DNA from: Caballeronia fortuita
GTDB lineage: Bacteria > Pseudomonadota > Gammaproteobacteria > Burkholderiales > Burkholderiaceae
Length of the DNA: 64,000 bases
Direction of reading: 5' to 3'
Assembly: GCF_001544835.2 (NCBI RefSeq)
Contig: NZ_FCNX02000015.1
Coordinates: 124,001 to 188,000, forward strand
Shown here in pieces: positions 1-8,990 of the stretch. The notes below the pieces were generated by a model. It saw only the letters and a program-made list of their open reading frames with translations. It was not told the origin of the DNA and searched no databases. A program made the position numbers and the translations under genes. Position 1 is the first letter of the stretch; the number at the start of each line of letters is the position of its first letter.

Positions 1-245
1 TCGCCACGCTGCTCGACGCGCCGTGTGGCTACGCGGGCCTCTTCACGGCGGACACAACGCCCGTGCATGGATTCACGTTGTCGCTGACGGTGAATTATCT
101 CGATCGCGGCATCGGCGACAAGGTTGTCGCAAAGGGCTTCCTAGAACGCCAGGGACGTTCCGTGTTCTTCGCGCGCGGCGAGGCGTGGATCGACGATCAC
201 TTGATGATCGCAAGCGCGCAAGGCACGTTCAAATACGCACGCTGA
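1..245 (+). CDS. PaaI-like hotdog thioesterase, C-terminal part (5' end outside window)
   Basis: The reading frame is open from base 3 to a TGA at 243-245, giving about 80 residues of the C-terminal half of a hotdog-fold acyl-CoA thioesterase. The stretch with APCGYAG, then TLSLTVNYLDRG and finally a conserved strand around VFFARGEAW is typical of PaaI/YdiI-type enzymes, which hydrolyse acyl-CoA thioesters in the cytoplasm. The stop codon overlaps the start of the LysR gene (TGATG), so the two are probably co-transcribed and translationally coupled. The catalytic helix lies upstream of the window, so substrate cannot be judged. The family call rests on half a protein. Confidence 0.7.
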   Translation, partial: ATLLDAPCGYAGLFTADTTPVHGFTLSLTVNYLDRGIGDKVVAKGFLERQGRSVFFARGEAWIDDHLMIASAQGTFKYAR

Positions 246-1162
246 TGGCCACGCGCAACCTGCTCCGGCGGCTCGATCTCACGACGCTGCAACTCTTTCT
301 GGCCGTCTTCGAGGAAGGCACGCTCACGCGCGCGGCCGAGCGCGAGGCGATCGCGGTATCGGCGGCGAGCAAGCGTCTGCTCGAACTGGAACAGGCCGTG
401 GGCGCGGTGCTTTTCGAGCGCAAGGCCCGCGGCATGGCGCTGACGCCGGCGGGCGAAACGCTGCTCCATCATGCGCGTCGCGTGCTGCGCGATGTCGAGA
501 ATATCGGCATCGAGCTTGCGGAACACGCGAGCGGCGTGCGCGGCTATGTGCGGATGATGGCGAATCTTTCCGCGATCGTCGAATTCCTGCCGGAAGACCT
601 GCGCGCGTTTTCGTCCGTGCACGAGCAGATCAAGATCGATCTCGAAGAGCGCCCGAGCGGCGGCATCGTGGAAGGCGTGGCGGACAGTCTCGTCGATCTC
701 GGTATCTGTTCCGGCGATGCCGATACGCGCGGGCTCGAAACCGCGCACTACCGTCACGACCGGCTCGCGCTCGTCATGCCCGGCGATCATGCGCTGGCGA
801 AGCGCGAGCGCGTCGCGTTCGCGGAAACACTCGACTTCGATCACATCGGGCTGCATTCGGCGAGCTCGATCAATCAGCGCACGCATCTCGCGGCGCGTCA
901 GGCGGGGCGCGCGCTGCGGCTGCGCATCCACGTGCCCGGCTTCGATGCCGTGTGCCGCATGGTGCAGGCGGGCATGGGCGTCGGCGTGCTGCCGATGCAG
1001 GTCTTCGAAGCGATGGGCCGCCAGCTCGGCCTCGCGGCAGTCGCGCTCGACGATGAATGGGCCGCGCGCAGTCTCGTCATCGTCGTGCGGGATTCGGACG
1101 CGCTCTCGCCCGTCAGCCGGCTCCTGTTCGACCATCTTCGGACCGTGGAATCTCGCATTTAA
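245..1162 (+). CDS. LysR-family transcriptional regulator
   Basis: 305-residue LysR-type regulator. The N-terminal winged helix-turn-helix spans about residues 12-70 (LDLTTLQLFLAVFEEGTLTR, then SAASKRLLELEQ), followed by the linker helix and a periplasmic-binding-protein-like effector domain from about residue 95 to the end. Length is normal for the family. The ATG at 245 overlaps the stop of the thioesterase gene; a longer upstream reading has no domain similarity and would overlap that gene. The gene precedes the CoA-transferase/lyase/MFS operon on the same strand, and half-sites in the gap (1181-1243) suggest it controls that operon. The effector is unknown; an acid or CoA ester of the downstream pathway is the obvious guess. 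Confidence 0.9.
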   Translation: MATRNLLRRLDLTTLQLFLAVFEEGTLTRAAEREAIAVSAASKRLLELEQAVGAVLFERKARGMALTPAGETLLHHARRVLRDVENIGIELAEHASGVRGYVRMMANLSAIVEFLPEDLRAFSSVHEQIKIDLEERPSGGIVEGVADSLVDLGICSGDADTRGLETAHYRHDRLALVMPGDHALAKRERVAFAETLDFDHIGLHSASSINQRTHLAARQAGRALRLRIHVPGFDAVCRMVQAGMGVGVLPMQVFEAMGRQLGLAAVALDDEWAARSLVIVVRDSDALSPVSRLLFDHLRTVESRI

Positions 1163-1180
1163 CATTCAAAAAACCGGTGA

Positions 1181-1243
1181 GCGTTCGCGTTTGGCGAACG
1201 ATGCTTGCCGAAATGCGGTTGGACGCGTCCGAGCGTTCGCCAA
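1181..1243 (+). promoter_or_regulatory. Putative LysR binding region: inverted repeat plus a third half-site
   Basis: GCGTTCGC (1181-1188) faces TTGGCGAACG (1191-1200), and a third copy CGTTCGCCAA lies at 1234-1243. The second and third copies are exact reverse complements over 10 bases. An inverted site plus a further half-site about 45 bp closer to the gene is the usual recognition/activation-site arrangement for LysR regulators. It lies between the lysR stop (1162) and the CoA-transferase start (1288). Binding is inferred. Confidence 0.5.
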
Positions 1244-1287
1244 TAAGCTTGTTTCCATCGAAAAACACATCGTAGGAGACAGGCAGC

Positions 1288-2481
1288 ATGAGCGGACCTC
1301 TTCAGGGCATTCGCGTCATCGAAATCGGCACGCTGATCGCCGCGCCTTTCGCGGCGCGCATGCTGGCCGAATTCGGCGCGGAAGTCATCAAGATCGAAGC
1401 GCCCGAAAGCGGCGATCCCCTGCGCAAATGGCGCAAGCTCCACGAGGGCACGTCGCTCTGGTGGTATCTGCAATCGCGCAACAAGAAGTCGGTGTGCGTG
1501 AACCTCAAGTCGCCCGAGGGTGTGGACGTCATCAAGCGTCTTTCCGCCGATGCCGACATCGTCATCGAAAACATGCGTCCGGGCGCGCTCGAAAAGCTCG
1601 GCCTCGGCTGGGATATTTTGCATGCAATAAACCCTAAGCTCACGATGGTCCGCATCTCCGGCTACGGCCAGACGGGTCCGTATCGCGACCGTCCGGGCTT
1701 CGGCGCGATCGGCGAGGCGATGGGCGGCATCCGCTACACGACCGGCGACGCCGAAGGGCTGCCGGCGCGCGTCGGCGTGAGTCTCGGCGATTCGCTCGCG
1801 TCGCTGCACGGCGTGATCGGCGCGCTGATGTCGGTGTTGCGCGTGAAGACCGGTCAGGGCGATGGCCAGGTGGTCGATGTCTCGCTCGTCGAAAGCGTCT
1901 TCAACCTGATGGAAAGCCTCGTGCCCGAATACGACCTGCTAGGCCATGTGCGCGAGCGCAGCGGCGGGGCCCTGCCGGGTATCGCGCCGTCGAACACGTA
2001 TCGCACGGAAGACGGCGGCTTCGTCGTGATCGCGGGCAACAGCGATCCGATCTACAGGCGCCTGATGAACGTGATCGGCCGGCCCGATCTCGCCGACGAT
2101 CCCGCGCTCGCCCGCAACGACGGCCGCGTGCGGCACAGTGCGATGCTCGACGAAGCGATCACCGCATGGACCTCGCATCACTCGATGGACGACGTCCTCG
2201 CGACGCTCGAGCGCGAGGACGTGCCGTCGGGCCGCATCTATTCGGTCGCGGATATCGTGAACGACGCGCACTACCAAGCGCGCGACATGCTGTTGCAGGC
2301 GAATCTGCCGGGCGGCGCATCGGTGAAGATGCCGGGCATCGTGCCGAAGCTCTCCGACACGCCGGGCCAAGTGCACTGGCAAGGCCCGGCGCTCGGCGAG
2401 CACACGCAAGCGGTGCTCGAATCGCTCGGCTTCGCCGCGGACGACGTAAAACGGCTGCGCGCCGAAGGAGCGGTGCAATGA
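1288..2481 (+). CDS. CaiB/BaiF (class III) CoA-transferase
   Basis: 397-residue class III CoA-transferase that moves CoA between carboxylic acids through an aspartyl-CoA intermediate. The N-terminal signature (GIRVIEIGTLIAAPFAAR), the KIEAPESGDP turn, the NKKSVCVNLK segment and an Asp at about residue 168 in GVSLGDSLAS match the family; that Asp aligns with the catalytic Asp169 of formyl-CoA transferase. Length is normal. The start follows GGAGAC at about 1277. Its stop (2479-2481) overlaps the ATG of the lyase gene, so the two are coupled. With an HMG-CoA-lyase-like partner and an importer next door, it probably activates an imported dicarboxylate by taking CoA from succinyl-CoA or acetyl-CoA. 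The exact acid cannot be read from sequence. Confidence 0.88.
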   Translation: MSGPLQGIRVIEIGTLIAAPFAARMLAEFGAEVIKIEAPESGDPLRKWRKLHEGTSLWWYLQSRNKKSVCVNLKSPEGVDVIKRLSADADIVIENMRPGALEKLGLGWDILHAINPKLTMVRISGYGQTGPYRDRPGFGAIGEAMGGIRYTTGDAEGLPARVGVSLGDSLASLHGVIGALMSVLRVKTGQGDGQVVDVSLVESVFNLMESLVPEYDLLGHVRERSGGALPGIAPSNTYRTEDGGFVVIAGNSDPIYRRLMNVIGRPDLADDPALARNDGRVRHSAMLDEAITAWTSHHSMDDVLATLEREDVPSGRIYSVADIVNDAHYQARDMLLQANLPGGASVKMPGIVPKLSDTPGQVHWQGPALGEHTQAVLESLGFAADDVKRLRAEGAVQ

Positions 2482-3428
2482 ATTACGAATACAAAGAACC
2501 ACTGATCGTGCAGGAAGTCGCGCCGCGCGACGGATTGCAGATCGAAAAGCAATGGATCGAGACCGAAGACAAAATCGCGCTGATCGACGCGCTGTCGGCG
2601 TGCGGCTTCACGCGCATCGAGGCGGGCTCGTTCGTGTCGCCCAGGGCGATACCCGCGCTGCGCGATGGCGAGGCGGTCTTCAACGGCATCCGGCGCGGGC
2701 GAGGCGTGATCTATGTCGCGCTCGTGCCGAACGTGAAGGGCGCCGAGCGCGCGCTCGCCGCTGGCGCCGATGAACTGAACCTCGTGATGTCCGCAAGCGA
2801 GACGCATAACCGCGCGAACATGCGCATGAGTTGCGCATCGTCGCTGGCTGGTTTCGGCGATATCGTGCGGCTCGCTTCGGACAAGGTATCGCACTCGATA
2901 TCGCTGAACGCGACGGTCGCGACCGCATTCGGCTGCCCGTTCGAAGGACGCATCGACGAAGAGCGCGTGGTGTCGATTGCACGGACATATCGCGAGATGG
3001 GCATCGACGGCATCACGCTCGCAGACACGACGGGCATGGCGAATCCGCGTCAGGTCGCGCGGCTCGTCGCGCGCGTGCTCGAACATGTCCCCGCCGCCGA
3101 ACTCACGCTGCACTTCCACAACACGCGCGGCCTGGGCCTCGCCAACGTCCTCGCCGCCTACGATGCCGGCGCGCGCCGTTTCGATGCTGCGCTCGGCGGT
3201 CTCGGCGGCTGTCCTTTCGCGCCGGGCGCATCGGGAAACATCTGCACCGAAGACCTCGTGAACATGTGCGACGAGATGGGCATCTCGACGGGCATCGATC
3301 TGCAAAAGCTGATCGTGTTGTCGCGCACGTTGCCTGCGCTCGTCGGACATGAGGTGTCGGGACAAGTGGCGAAGGCGGGACGCAATTGCGATCTGCATGC
3401 GGCGCCCGATTACGTGAAAACCATCTGA
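2478..3428 (+). CDS. Hydroxymethylglutaryl-CoA lyase-type enzyme (HMGL, DRE-TIM family)
   Basis: 316-residue TIM-barrel lyase. Visible active-site elements are VAPRDGLQ (Arg17, Asp18), the metal-binding His212-x-His214 in LHFHNTRG, and the HMG-CoA lyase loop GLGGCPFAPGASGN with Cys245. These match enzymes that cleave 3-hydroxy-3-methylglutaryl-CoA to acetyl-CoA and acetoacetate. HFHNTRG replaces the HCHDTYG of the mitochondrial enzymes, so a related 3-hydroxy-3-alkyl substrate is possible. The ATG at 2478 overlaps the CoA-transferase stop and has GAAGGAG just upstream. It is the second gene of the operon and probably cleaves the CoA ester made by the first gene's product. Confidence 0.87.
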   Translation: MNYEYKEPLIVQEVAPRDGLQIEKQWIETEDKIALIDALSACGFTRIEAGSFVSPRAIPALRDGEAVFNGIRRGRGVIYVALVPNVKGAERALAAGADELNLVMSASETHNRANMRMSCASSLAGFGDIVRLASDKVSHSISLNATVATAFGCPFEGRIDEERVVSIARTYREMGIDGITLADTTGMANPRQVARLVARVLEHVPAAELTLHFHNTRGLGLANVLAAYDAGARRFDAALGGLGGCPFAPGASGNICTEDLVNMCDEMGISTGIDLQKLIVLSRTLPALVGHEVSGQVAKAGRNCDLHAAPDYVKTI

Positions 3429-3460
3429 GTCAAGACACCAAAACTATATTGGAGACAAAC

Positions 3461-4798
3461 ATGAGCGATCTCAGTGCGAACGCGGCCGATGAGCCGCAAG
3501 TCAGCGCGAACACCTCGGACATCATTCGCAAGGTGGCGTTGCGGCTCATGCCGCTCATCATGCTGTGCTATTTCTTCGCGTTCTTCGACCGCATCAACAT
3601 CAGCTTCGCGAAGTTTCAGATGCAAAGCTCGCTCGGTCTGTCCGATACCGCCTACGGTCTCGGCGCGAGTCTTTTCGTGATCGGCTATGTGCTCTTCGAA
3701 GTGCCGAGCAACATGCTGCTCTACAAGGTCGGCGCGCGCCGCTGGATCGCGCGCATCATGATTTCATGGGGCATCGCGACCGCGCTCATGGTCTTCGTGC
3801 AGACGGAATGGCAGTTCTACGGGCTGCGCTTCATCATCGGCGCGATGGAAGCGGGTTTCGCGCCGGGCGTGCTGTACTACCTGACGCTTTGGTTTCCGGC
3901 GAGCTATCGCGGGCGCATCACGTCGATGCTGTTTCTCGCGTCGGCGTTCTCGGGTCTCTTCGGCGCACCGCTGTCGGGTCTCGTGCTCGGGCATCTGAAC
4001 GGCGTGGCGGGCATCGCGGGATGGCACTGGCTGTTCCTGCTCGGCGGGTTGCCGTGCGTGCTGCTCGGCATTCTCGTGCTCAACGTCTTGAAAGATCGCG
4101 TCGATGACGCCGCGTGGCTCACGAGCGCCGAGAAGACGACGCTGAAGAGCCAGATCTCGACGCAAAGTCAGCATACGGAAACCGGCCATTCGCTCTTCGG
4201 CGCGATCAAGACGCCCGGTTTCCTGATGCTCGGCCTGATCTACTTCCTGATCCAGATCGCGTCGTATGGCCTCAACTTCTGGGCGCCGCATCTGATCCGC
4301 GCGGCGGGCACGCAAAATCCGACGATCATCGGTCTGCTCACGGCGGTGCCGTATATCTGCGGCGCGGTGTGCATGATCGTCGTCGGCCGTATGTCTGATC
4401 GTTCGGGCGAGCGCCGCAAATTCGTCGCGATGCTGCTCGTGATGGCGGCGGCGGGCTTCTTCGCGGCGGGCGTCTTCGACAAGCAGACGACGCTTCTGAT
4501 CGCCGCGCTAGGCGTGATGGGCGCGGGCGTGATCGCATCGATCCCGGCGTTCTGGGCGCTGCCGCCGAAGCTCTTGACCGGCGCGGGCGCGGCAGGCGGC
4601 ATCGCGCTCATCAACACGCTCGGGCAACTAGGCGGCATCGTGAGCCCGGTGATGGTCGGCCGCATCCGCGACACGATGGGCAGCACGACGCCCGCGCTGT
4701 ATGCGATCGGCGCGATGAGCGTGCTGTGCGCGCTGTTGCTGCTGTTCGGCTTGCCGCAGTCGCTCAGGCAGAAGGATCATTCGGAGCGCAAAGCCTGA
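3461..4798 (+). CDS. MFS transporter, anion:cation symporter (ACS) type
   Basis: 445-residue major facilitator with about 12 hydrophobic segments. The first loop carries FFDRINISFAK, the signature of the ACS/phthalate-permease branch that imports organic anions with protons. The start at 3461 has TTGGAG eight bases upstream; an earlier in-frame codon at 3386 lies inside the lyase gene. It is the third gene of the operon, 32 bp after the lyase, and ends just before a strong hairpin terminator. Context suggests it imports the acid activated by the CoA-transferase. Inner-membrane location is certain from composition; the substrate is inferred. Confidence 0.88.
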   Translation: MSDLSANAADEPQVSANTSDIIRKVALRLMPLIMLCYFFAFFDRINISFAKFQMQSSLGLSDTAYGLGASLFVIGYVLFEVPSNMLLYKVGARRWIARIMISWGIATALMVFVQTEWQFYGLRFIIGAMEAGFAPGVLYYLTLWFPASYRGRITSMLFLASAFSGLFGAPLSGLVLGHLNGVAGIAGWHWLFLLGGLPCVLLGILVLNVLKDRVDDAAWLTSAEKTTLKSQISTQSQHTETGHSLFGAIKTPGFLMLGLIYFLIQIASYGLNFWAPHLIRAAGTQNPTIIGLLTAVPYICGAVCMIVVGRMSDRSGERRKFVAMLLVMAAAGFFAAGVFDKQTTLLIAALGVMGAGVIASIPAFWALPPKLLTGAGAAGGIALINTLGQLGGIVSPVMVGRIRDTMGSTTPALYAIGAMSVLCALLLLFGLPQSLRQKDHSERKA

Positions 4799-4820
4799 AC
4801 GTCCGACGATCTGAAACGCA

Positions 4821-4857
4821 AAAGCGCCCGGCAGATACATTTCTCCGGGCGCTTTTT
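4821..4857. terminator. Bidirectional rho-independent terminator
   Basis: AAAGCGCCCGG (4821-4831) pairs with CCGGGCGCTTT (4845-4855) over 11 bp with a 13-base loop, followed by T-rich bases on the plus strand and preceded by A-rich bases that act as the T tract on the minus strand. It lies between the convergent MFS gene and phosphoketolase gene and can serve both. Confidence 0.85.
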
Positions 4858-4926
4858 GCCTTTTGCATCTGGCGTTTTGCATTCATTCGACCAGATGGCA
4901 TCTTGCATGCCGCATTCAATCGCGCA

Positions 4927-7334
4927 TCAATCTTTCCACGTCCAGTCGCGAATCTCGTCGCGGTCGATGCCTTCTTCGTGCGCATACCGCACGCTCTCGA
5001 TGATCTGATTCTTGAGCCATTCCTTCGTATGCGCGCCGCTGCTCGCGATGCGCGGCACGCGGTCGATCACGTCGATCGCGAGCGTGTAGCGATCCACGCC
5101 GTTGATGATCGCGAGTTCGAACGGTGTGTTGATGTTGCCGCGCTCGCGATAACCGTGAACGTGCATGTTTGCGTGATTCGTGCGGTTGTACGTAAGCTTG
5201 TGCACGAGCGATGCATACGAGTGGAAGTTGAAGATCACTGGCTTGTCGCGCGTGAAAATCGAATCGAAATCGCGATGCGACAAACCATGCGGATGCTCCG
5301 TATCCGGCATCAGCCTGAAGAGATCGACGACATTCACGAAGCGGATCTTCAGATCGGCACAATTCGCCTTCAGGATTTCGACGGCGGCGAGCGCCTCCAT
5401 CGTCGCAATATCGCCCGCGCAGGCGATCACGACGTCCGGCTCCGCGCCCTGATCCGTCGACGCCCAGTCCCATATGCCGATGCCCTTCGCGCAATGCACC
5501 ATCGCGTCCTGCATGTTCAGGTATTGCAGATGCGGCTGCTTGTCCGCGACGATCACGTTCACGTAATCGTGCGAGCGCAGGCAATGATCCGCGACGCTCA
5601 ACAGGCAGTTAGCATCCGGCGGCAGATAGATACGCACGACTCCCGGACTCTTGTTCGTGACGACATCGAGAAAACCGGGGTCCTGATGCGTGAAGCCGTT
5701 GTGATCCTGCCGCCATACGAGCGACGTGATGAGCAGGTTGATCGACGGCACCGGCGCGCGCCAGTCGAGTTCGGTCTTCGATTTTTCGAGCCACTTCGCG
5801 TGCTGGTTGAACATCGAATCGATCACGTGCACGAAGGCTTCGTAAGTGGCGAAAAGTCCGTGCCGGCCGGTGAGCACATAGCCTTCGAACCAGCCTTCGA
5901 GCGTGTGCTCCGACAGCATTTCCATCACGCGGCCATCGATGGAAAGCGCGCCGCCGTCTTCGTCCTCGGGCAGCGTCTGTGCCAGCCAGCGCTTGCCCGA
6001 CGCCTCGTACACGCCGTCGAGCTTGTTGCTCGCGGTTTCGTCCGGGCCGAAGAGACGGAAGCGCGTCATGTTGCGGCGGATCACGTCGCGCAGAAACGTG
6101 GCGAGCACGGCCGTCGGTGATTGATACACGCTTGCCGCGCGTTTGAACTCGAACGCGTAATCGCGGATATCGGGCAGATCGAGCGACTGGCGCAGTGCGC
6201 CGCCGTTGGCATGCGGATTCGCGCTGATGCGGCGCGTGCCTTCGGGCGCGAGCGCGCGCAGACTTCGATCAGGCGGCCGTCTTCATCGAACAATTCTTCG
6301 GGCCGGTAGCTGCGCAGCCATTCTTCGAGCAGCGCGAGACTGCGATAGTTGCTCGCGGGATCGGCGATCGGCACCTGATGCGAGCGCCAGAAATTCTCGA
6401 CCTTGTGACCGTCGACTTCCTTCGGTCCGGTCCAGCCTTTGGGCGTGCGCAGAACGATCATCGGCCAGCGCGGGCGCGCGATGTCGTCAGCGCCGTTTCG
6501 ATGAGCGCGCGCGTTCGCCTGAATCGCGCGGATGTCGTCGATGCAGCGTTCGAGCGTCGCGGCCATGCGCTGATGCATCGTTTCGGGCTCGTCGCCTTCG
6601 ACGAAATGCGGCACGTAGCCGTAGCCCTTGAACAGCGCTTCGAGCTCGTCGTGTGGAATGCGCGCGAGGATCGTCGGATTCGCGATCTTGTAGCCGTTCA
6701 GATGGAGGATCGGCAGCACGGCGCCGTCGGTCGCGGGATTGAGGAACTTGTTCGAATGCCAGGACGTGGCGAGCGGGCCGGTTTCCGCTTCGCCATCGCC
6801 GACGACCGCCGCGACGATCAGGTCGGGATTGTCGAACGCCGCGCCGAACGAATGCGACAGGCTGTAGCCGAGTTCGCCGCCTTCATGGATCGATCCCGGC
6901 GTTTCCGGCGTGCAATGCGAGCCGATCCCGCCCGGCGATGAAAACGCGCGAAAGAGCCGCAGCATGCCGCGCTCGTCGGCGCTGCGATCGGGATAGATGT
7001 CCGAATAGTGGCCTTCGAGCCACGAATTGGCGAGCGTCGCGGGCGCGCCGTGGCCAGGGCCGGAGACGAACAGCACGTTGAGATCGTCGCGTTTGATGAG
7101 CCGGTTCAGATGCACCCACACGAACGACTGACCAGGGTCCGATCCCCAGTGACCGAGCAGACGCCGCTTGATGTGCTCGGGCTTGAGCGGTTCGCGCAGC
7201 AGCGGATTGGCGCGCAGGTAGATCATGCCGACCGACAGATAGTTGCAGGCTCGCCAGTACGCGTCGATTTTCGCGAGGAGATCGGGGTCGAGCGGCGTTT
7301 CGGGAGCGGTCGTGCGAGTGACGTCGTCGTTCAA
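4927..7334 (-). pseudogene. xfp: Phosphoketolase gene interrupted by a single-base frameshift
   Basis: Two overlapping minus-strand frames together encode a full phosphoketolase (about 802 residues if repaired), the TPP enzyme that splits xylulose-5-P or fructose-6-P with phosphate to acetyl-P. The N-terminal part has the family signatures EGGELGYSLSHSFGAA and GDGEAETGPLATSW; the C-terminal part runs from ANPHANGG through NGFTHQDPGF to the normal end at 4927. Continuity breaks near 6264: after DEDGRLIE the frame turns to unrelated arginine/serine-rich sequence, while the other frame reads RALAPEGTRRISANPHANGG. One extra base (GAAGT to GAAAGT) restores LIESLRALAPEG. The probable start is TTG at 7334 with AAGGAG six bases upstream. 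It may be a true mutation or a sequencing error. Confidence 0.88.
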
Positions 7335-7393
7335 TGGCTTCTCCTTGCGAAAGTGAGAGGATCGGTCGAGCGTCGGGCGTGCGGGGAAGTGCG

Positions 7394-7424
7394 GGAACGC
7401 GCAGGATTGCGTCCTGCGCGTTCC
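7394..7424 (-). other. Perfect 13-bp hairpin in the leader upstream of the phosphoketolase gene
   Basis: GGAACGCGCAGGA (7394-7406) and TCCTGCGCGTTCC (7412-7424) form an exact 13-bp inverted repeat with a 5-base loop. It lies between the glycosyltransferase stop (7524) and the phosphoketolase start (7334) on the minus strand, about 60 bases before the start. No T run follows, so it is either a weak terminator of the glycosyltransferase transcript or a leader structure or operator of the phosphoketolase gene. Confidence 0.55.
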
Positions 7425-7523
7425 TTCAATGATCGGCGGTCTTTGTGGCGTTTTGGTTGCAGGCGCACGCGGCGCCCGGTGAGACATCTTAACGTCGATT
7501 CGGGGAACGGGGAGCCGGGCGCG

Positions 7524-8822
7524 TCATTCCATCGCGGCATGCCGTAGATCATAGTCCATCACTAGCGCGCGGTTGTCTTCCCACATCCCGAGATAATGGA
7601 CCATGAAACTGTCCGGGCGGCGGTATATCCAGGGCGTGTTCAGATCGATGAAACCGAAGAAGCGCGTGGGATCGTATTCCGGCATCGTTTCGAATGCGCG
7701 GATGAAGTAGTGCTGATCGCCGCGGCTCGCGTAGACTTTTGACTTGTCTTCCAGCTTTCCGCACTCATCTATGACGCGTGCCAGCGCGTCGTAGTTGTGC
7801 TGATTGCGCTGGAATCCCATGATGCCGGAGTTGAAATCCCATGTTCCCACGTCGCGCGCGAACACGGTATCGCATTCGTGCGTTAGCGGTTCGAGGCGCC
7901 GGTTCATGTCGTTGATGAGCACGTCCGCGTCGAGCCAGAACACCCATTGATGATTCGGAAGGTATTCGCGTAACAAGGCGGCTTTGTGCCAGTTTCCCGT
8001 TGCCTTCCCGTCGTTGAGTTGCGCGGGAATCTCACGGTGAACATAGAGTGTGTAGCCGTGGCGCTCGCAGTAGCGCCTGAAGTTCGCCTCGGCGATGCGC
8101 CCGTACTGCGCGACGTTCGGCGTATACAGCGTAACGACGGCGATGGCGCGGTTCGGCTGATATACGCTGTGGCCAGACGTTTCGCGCACGCCGGTGTCGA
8201 CGAGTGAGAGATAAGGCAGCCCGCGCGCGCGGCATTCGTTGATGTGCTCGAACACAGCCGCCCGATAACGCCGGTGTTGCTTCTCATCGCGGAAGCTGAG
8301 CGAGAACGCATTCCAGTTTGCCCAGACTGTCTGCGTGTTGGTGGCGGCCGGCACGACGACCATCACATCGCCCACGCAATATTGCTGCGGGCAGGCAGGA
8401 AAATCCCGCAGCAATTCGCCTTCTTGCAATGGCTGCTCGATGCCGTAGCGGCAGCGCCTGACCAGTTCTGCGATCCGTGTCCGGACGGATTCGGTGTTGC
8501 GGAAAATGAGAACATCGGTCTGCGCCTGGTCAGATTCCGAACAGGTCACGAGCCAGTCACGACCGGCCATCAGCGAGGGCAGGTCTACCGTGCGGAGAAT
8601 CGCTGCGTTTTCGCTCAATAACAGGATGATTTCATTGTTCGCAGCCTGATTGAGACAGCGCGAAAGCGCTTCATATTTATAAGCCCACCGGGTGGCGTCG
8701 TCGCTGCCTGACAGATCGGACAGATCCAGTGCTTCATGGCGATAGGTGAGCGCGCGAGCATAGGCGCGATGATTGGCGAGCGCGCCCGGTGCGCGGTCGA
8801 ACAAGAGGCTTACGACGATCAT
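7524..8822 (-). CDS. Galactosyl/mannosyltransferase of the GMA12/MNN10 (GT34) type with an unknown N-terminal region
   Basis: 432 residues. The C-terminal half (about 225-400) has IAVVTLYTPN, a WHKAALLREYLP segment and WVFWLDADVLI with a DxD-type metal/nucleotide-sugar motif at 298-300, followed by NSGIMGFQRN; this is the GT34 fold of fungal alpha-1,2-galactosyl and alpha-1,6-mannosyltransferases. The first 220 residues are not recognised and have no signal peptide. The ATG at 8822 is the only good start. The gene stands alone, divergent from lhr and upstream of the phosphoketolase gene, with no polysaccharide cluster nearby, so the acceptor is unknown. Family call fairly firm; donor and acceptor not. 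Confidence 0.72.
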   Translation of the reverse strand: MIVVSLLFDRAPGALANHRAYARALTYRHEALDLSDLSGSDDATRWAYKYEALSRCLNQAANNEIILLLSENAAILRTVDLPSLMAGRDWLVTCSESDQAQTDVLIFRNTESVRTRIAELVRRCRYGIEQPLQEGELLRDFPACPQQYCVGDVMVVVPAATNTQTVWANWNAFSLSFRDEKQHRRYRAAVFEHINECRARGLPYLSLVDTGVRETSGHSVYQPNRAIAVVTLYTPNVAQYGRIAEANFRRYCERHGYTLYVHREIPAQLNDGKATGNWHKAALLREYLPNHQWVFWLDADVLINDMNRRLEPLTHECDTVFARDVGTWDFNSGIMGFQRNQHNYDALARVIDECGKLEDKSKVYASRGDQHYFIRAFETMPEYDPTRFFGFIDLNTPWIYRRPDSFMVHYLGMWEDNRALVMDYDLRHAAME

Positions 8823-8990
8823 GAGATGAGCGGATTAAAGCGCATTCGATCGCGCCGCGGGACGGCACGAGTCGAAGCGAACGAAAACGGCAGACGCGCT
8901 AGCATCGCCGTTAAGCCGATCTGCTCGCATGGGAATTGTCCGAAAAAGCCACGCAATACGCCGTTTCTCAAGCACTCATAGAATGTCCGG

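Noticed and set aside
6081..6270. The out-of-frame C-terminal extension of the phosphoketolase N-terminal half as a genuine tail
   Set aside because: It is arginine/serine-rich nonsense, while the true conserved sequence is in the other frame; a one-base frameshift explains both.
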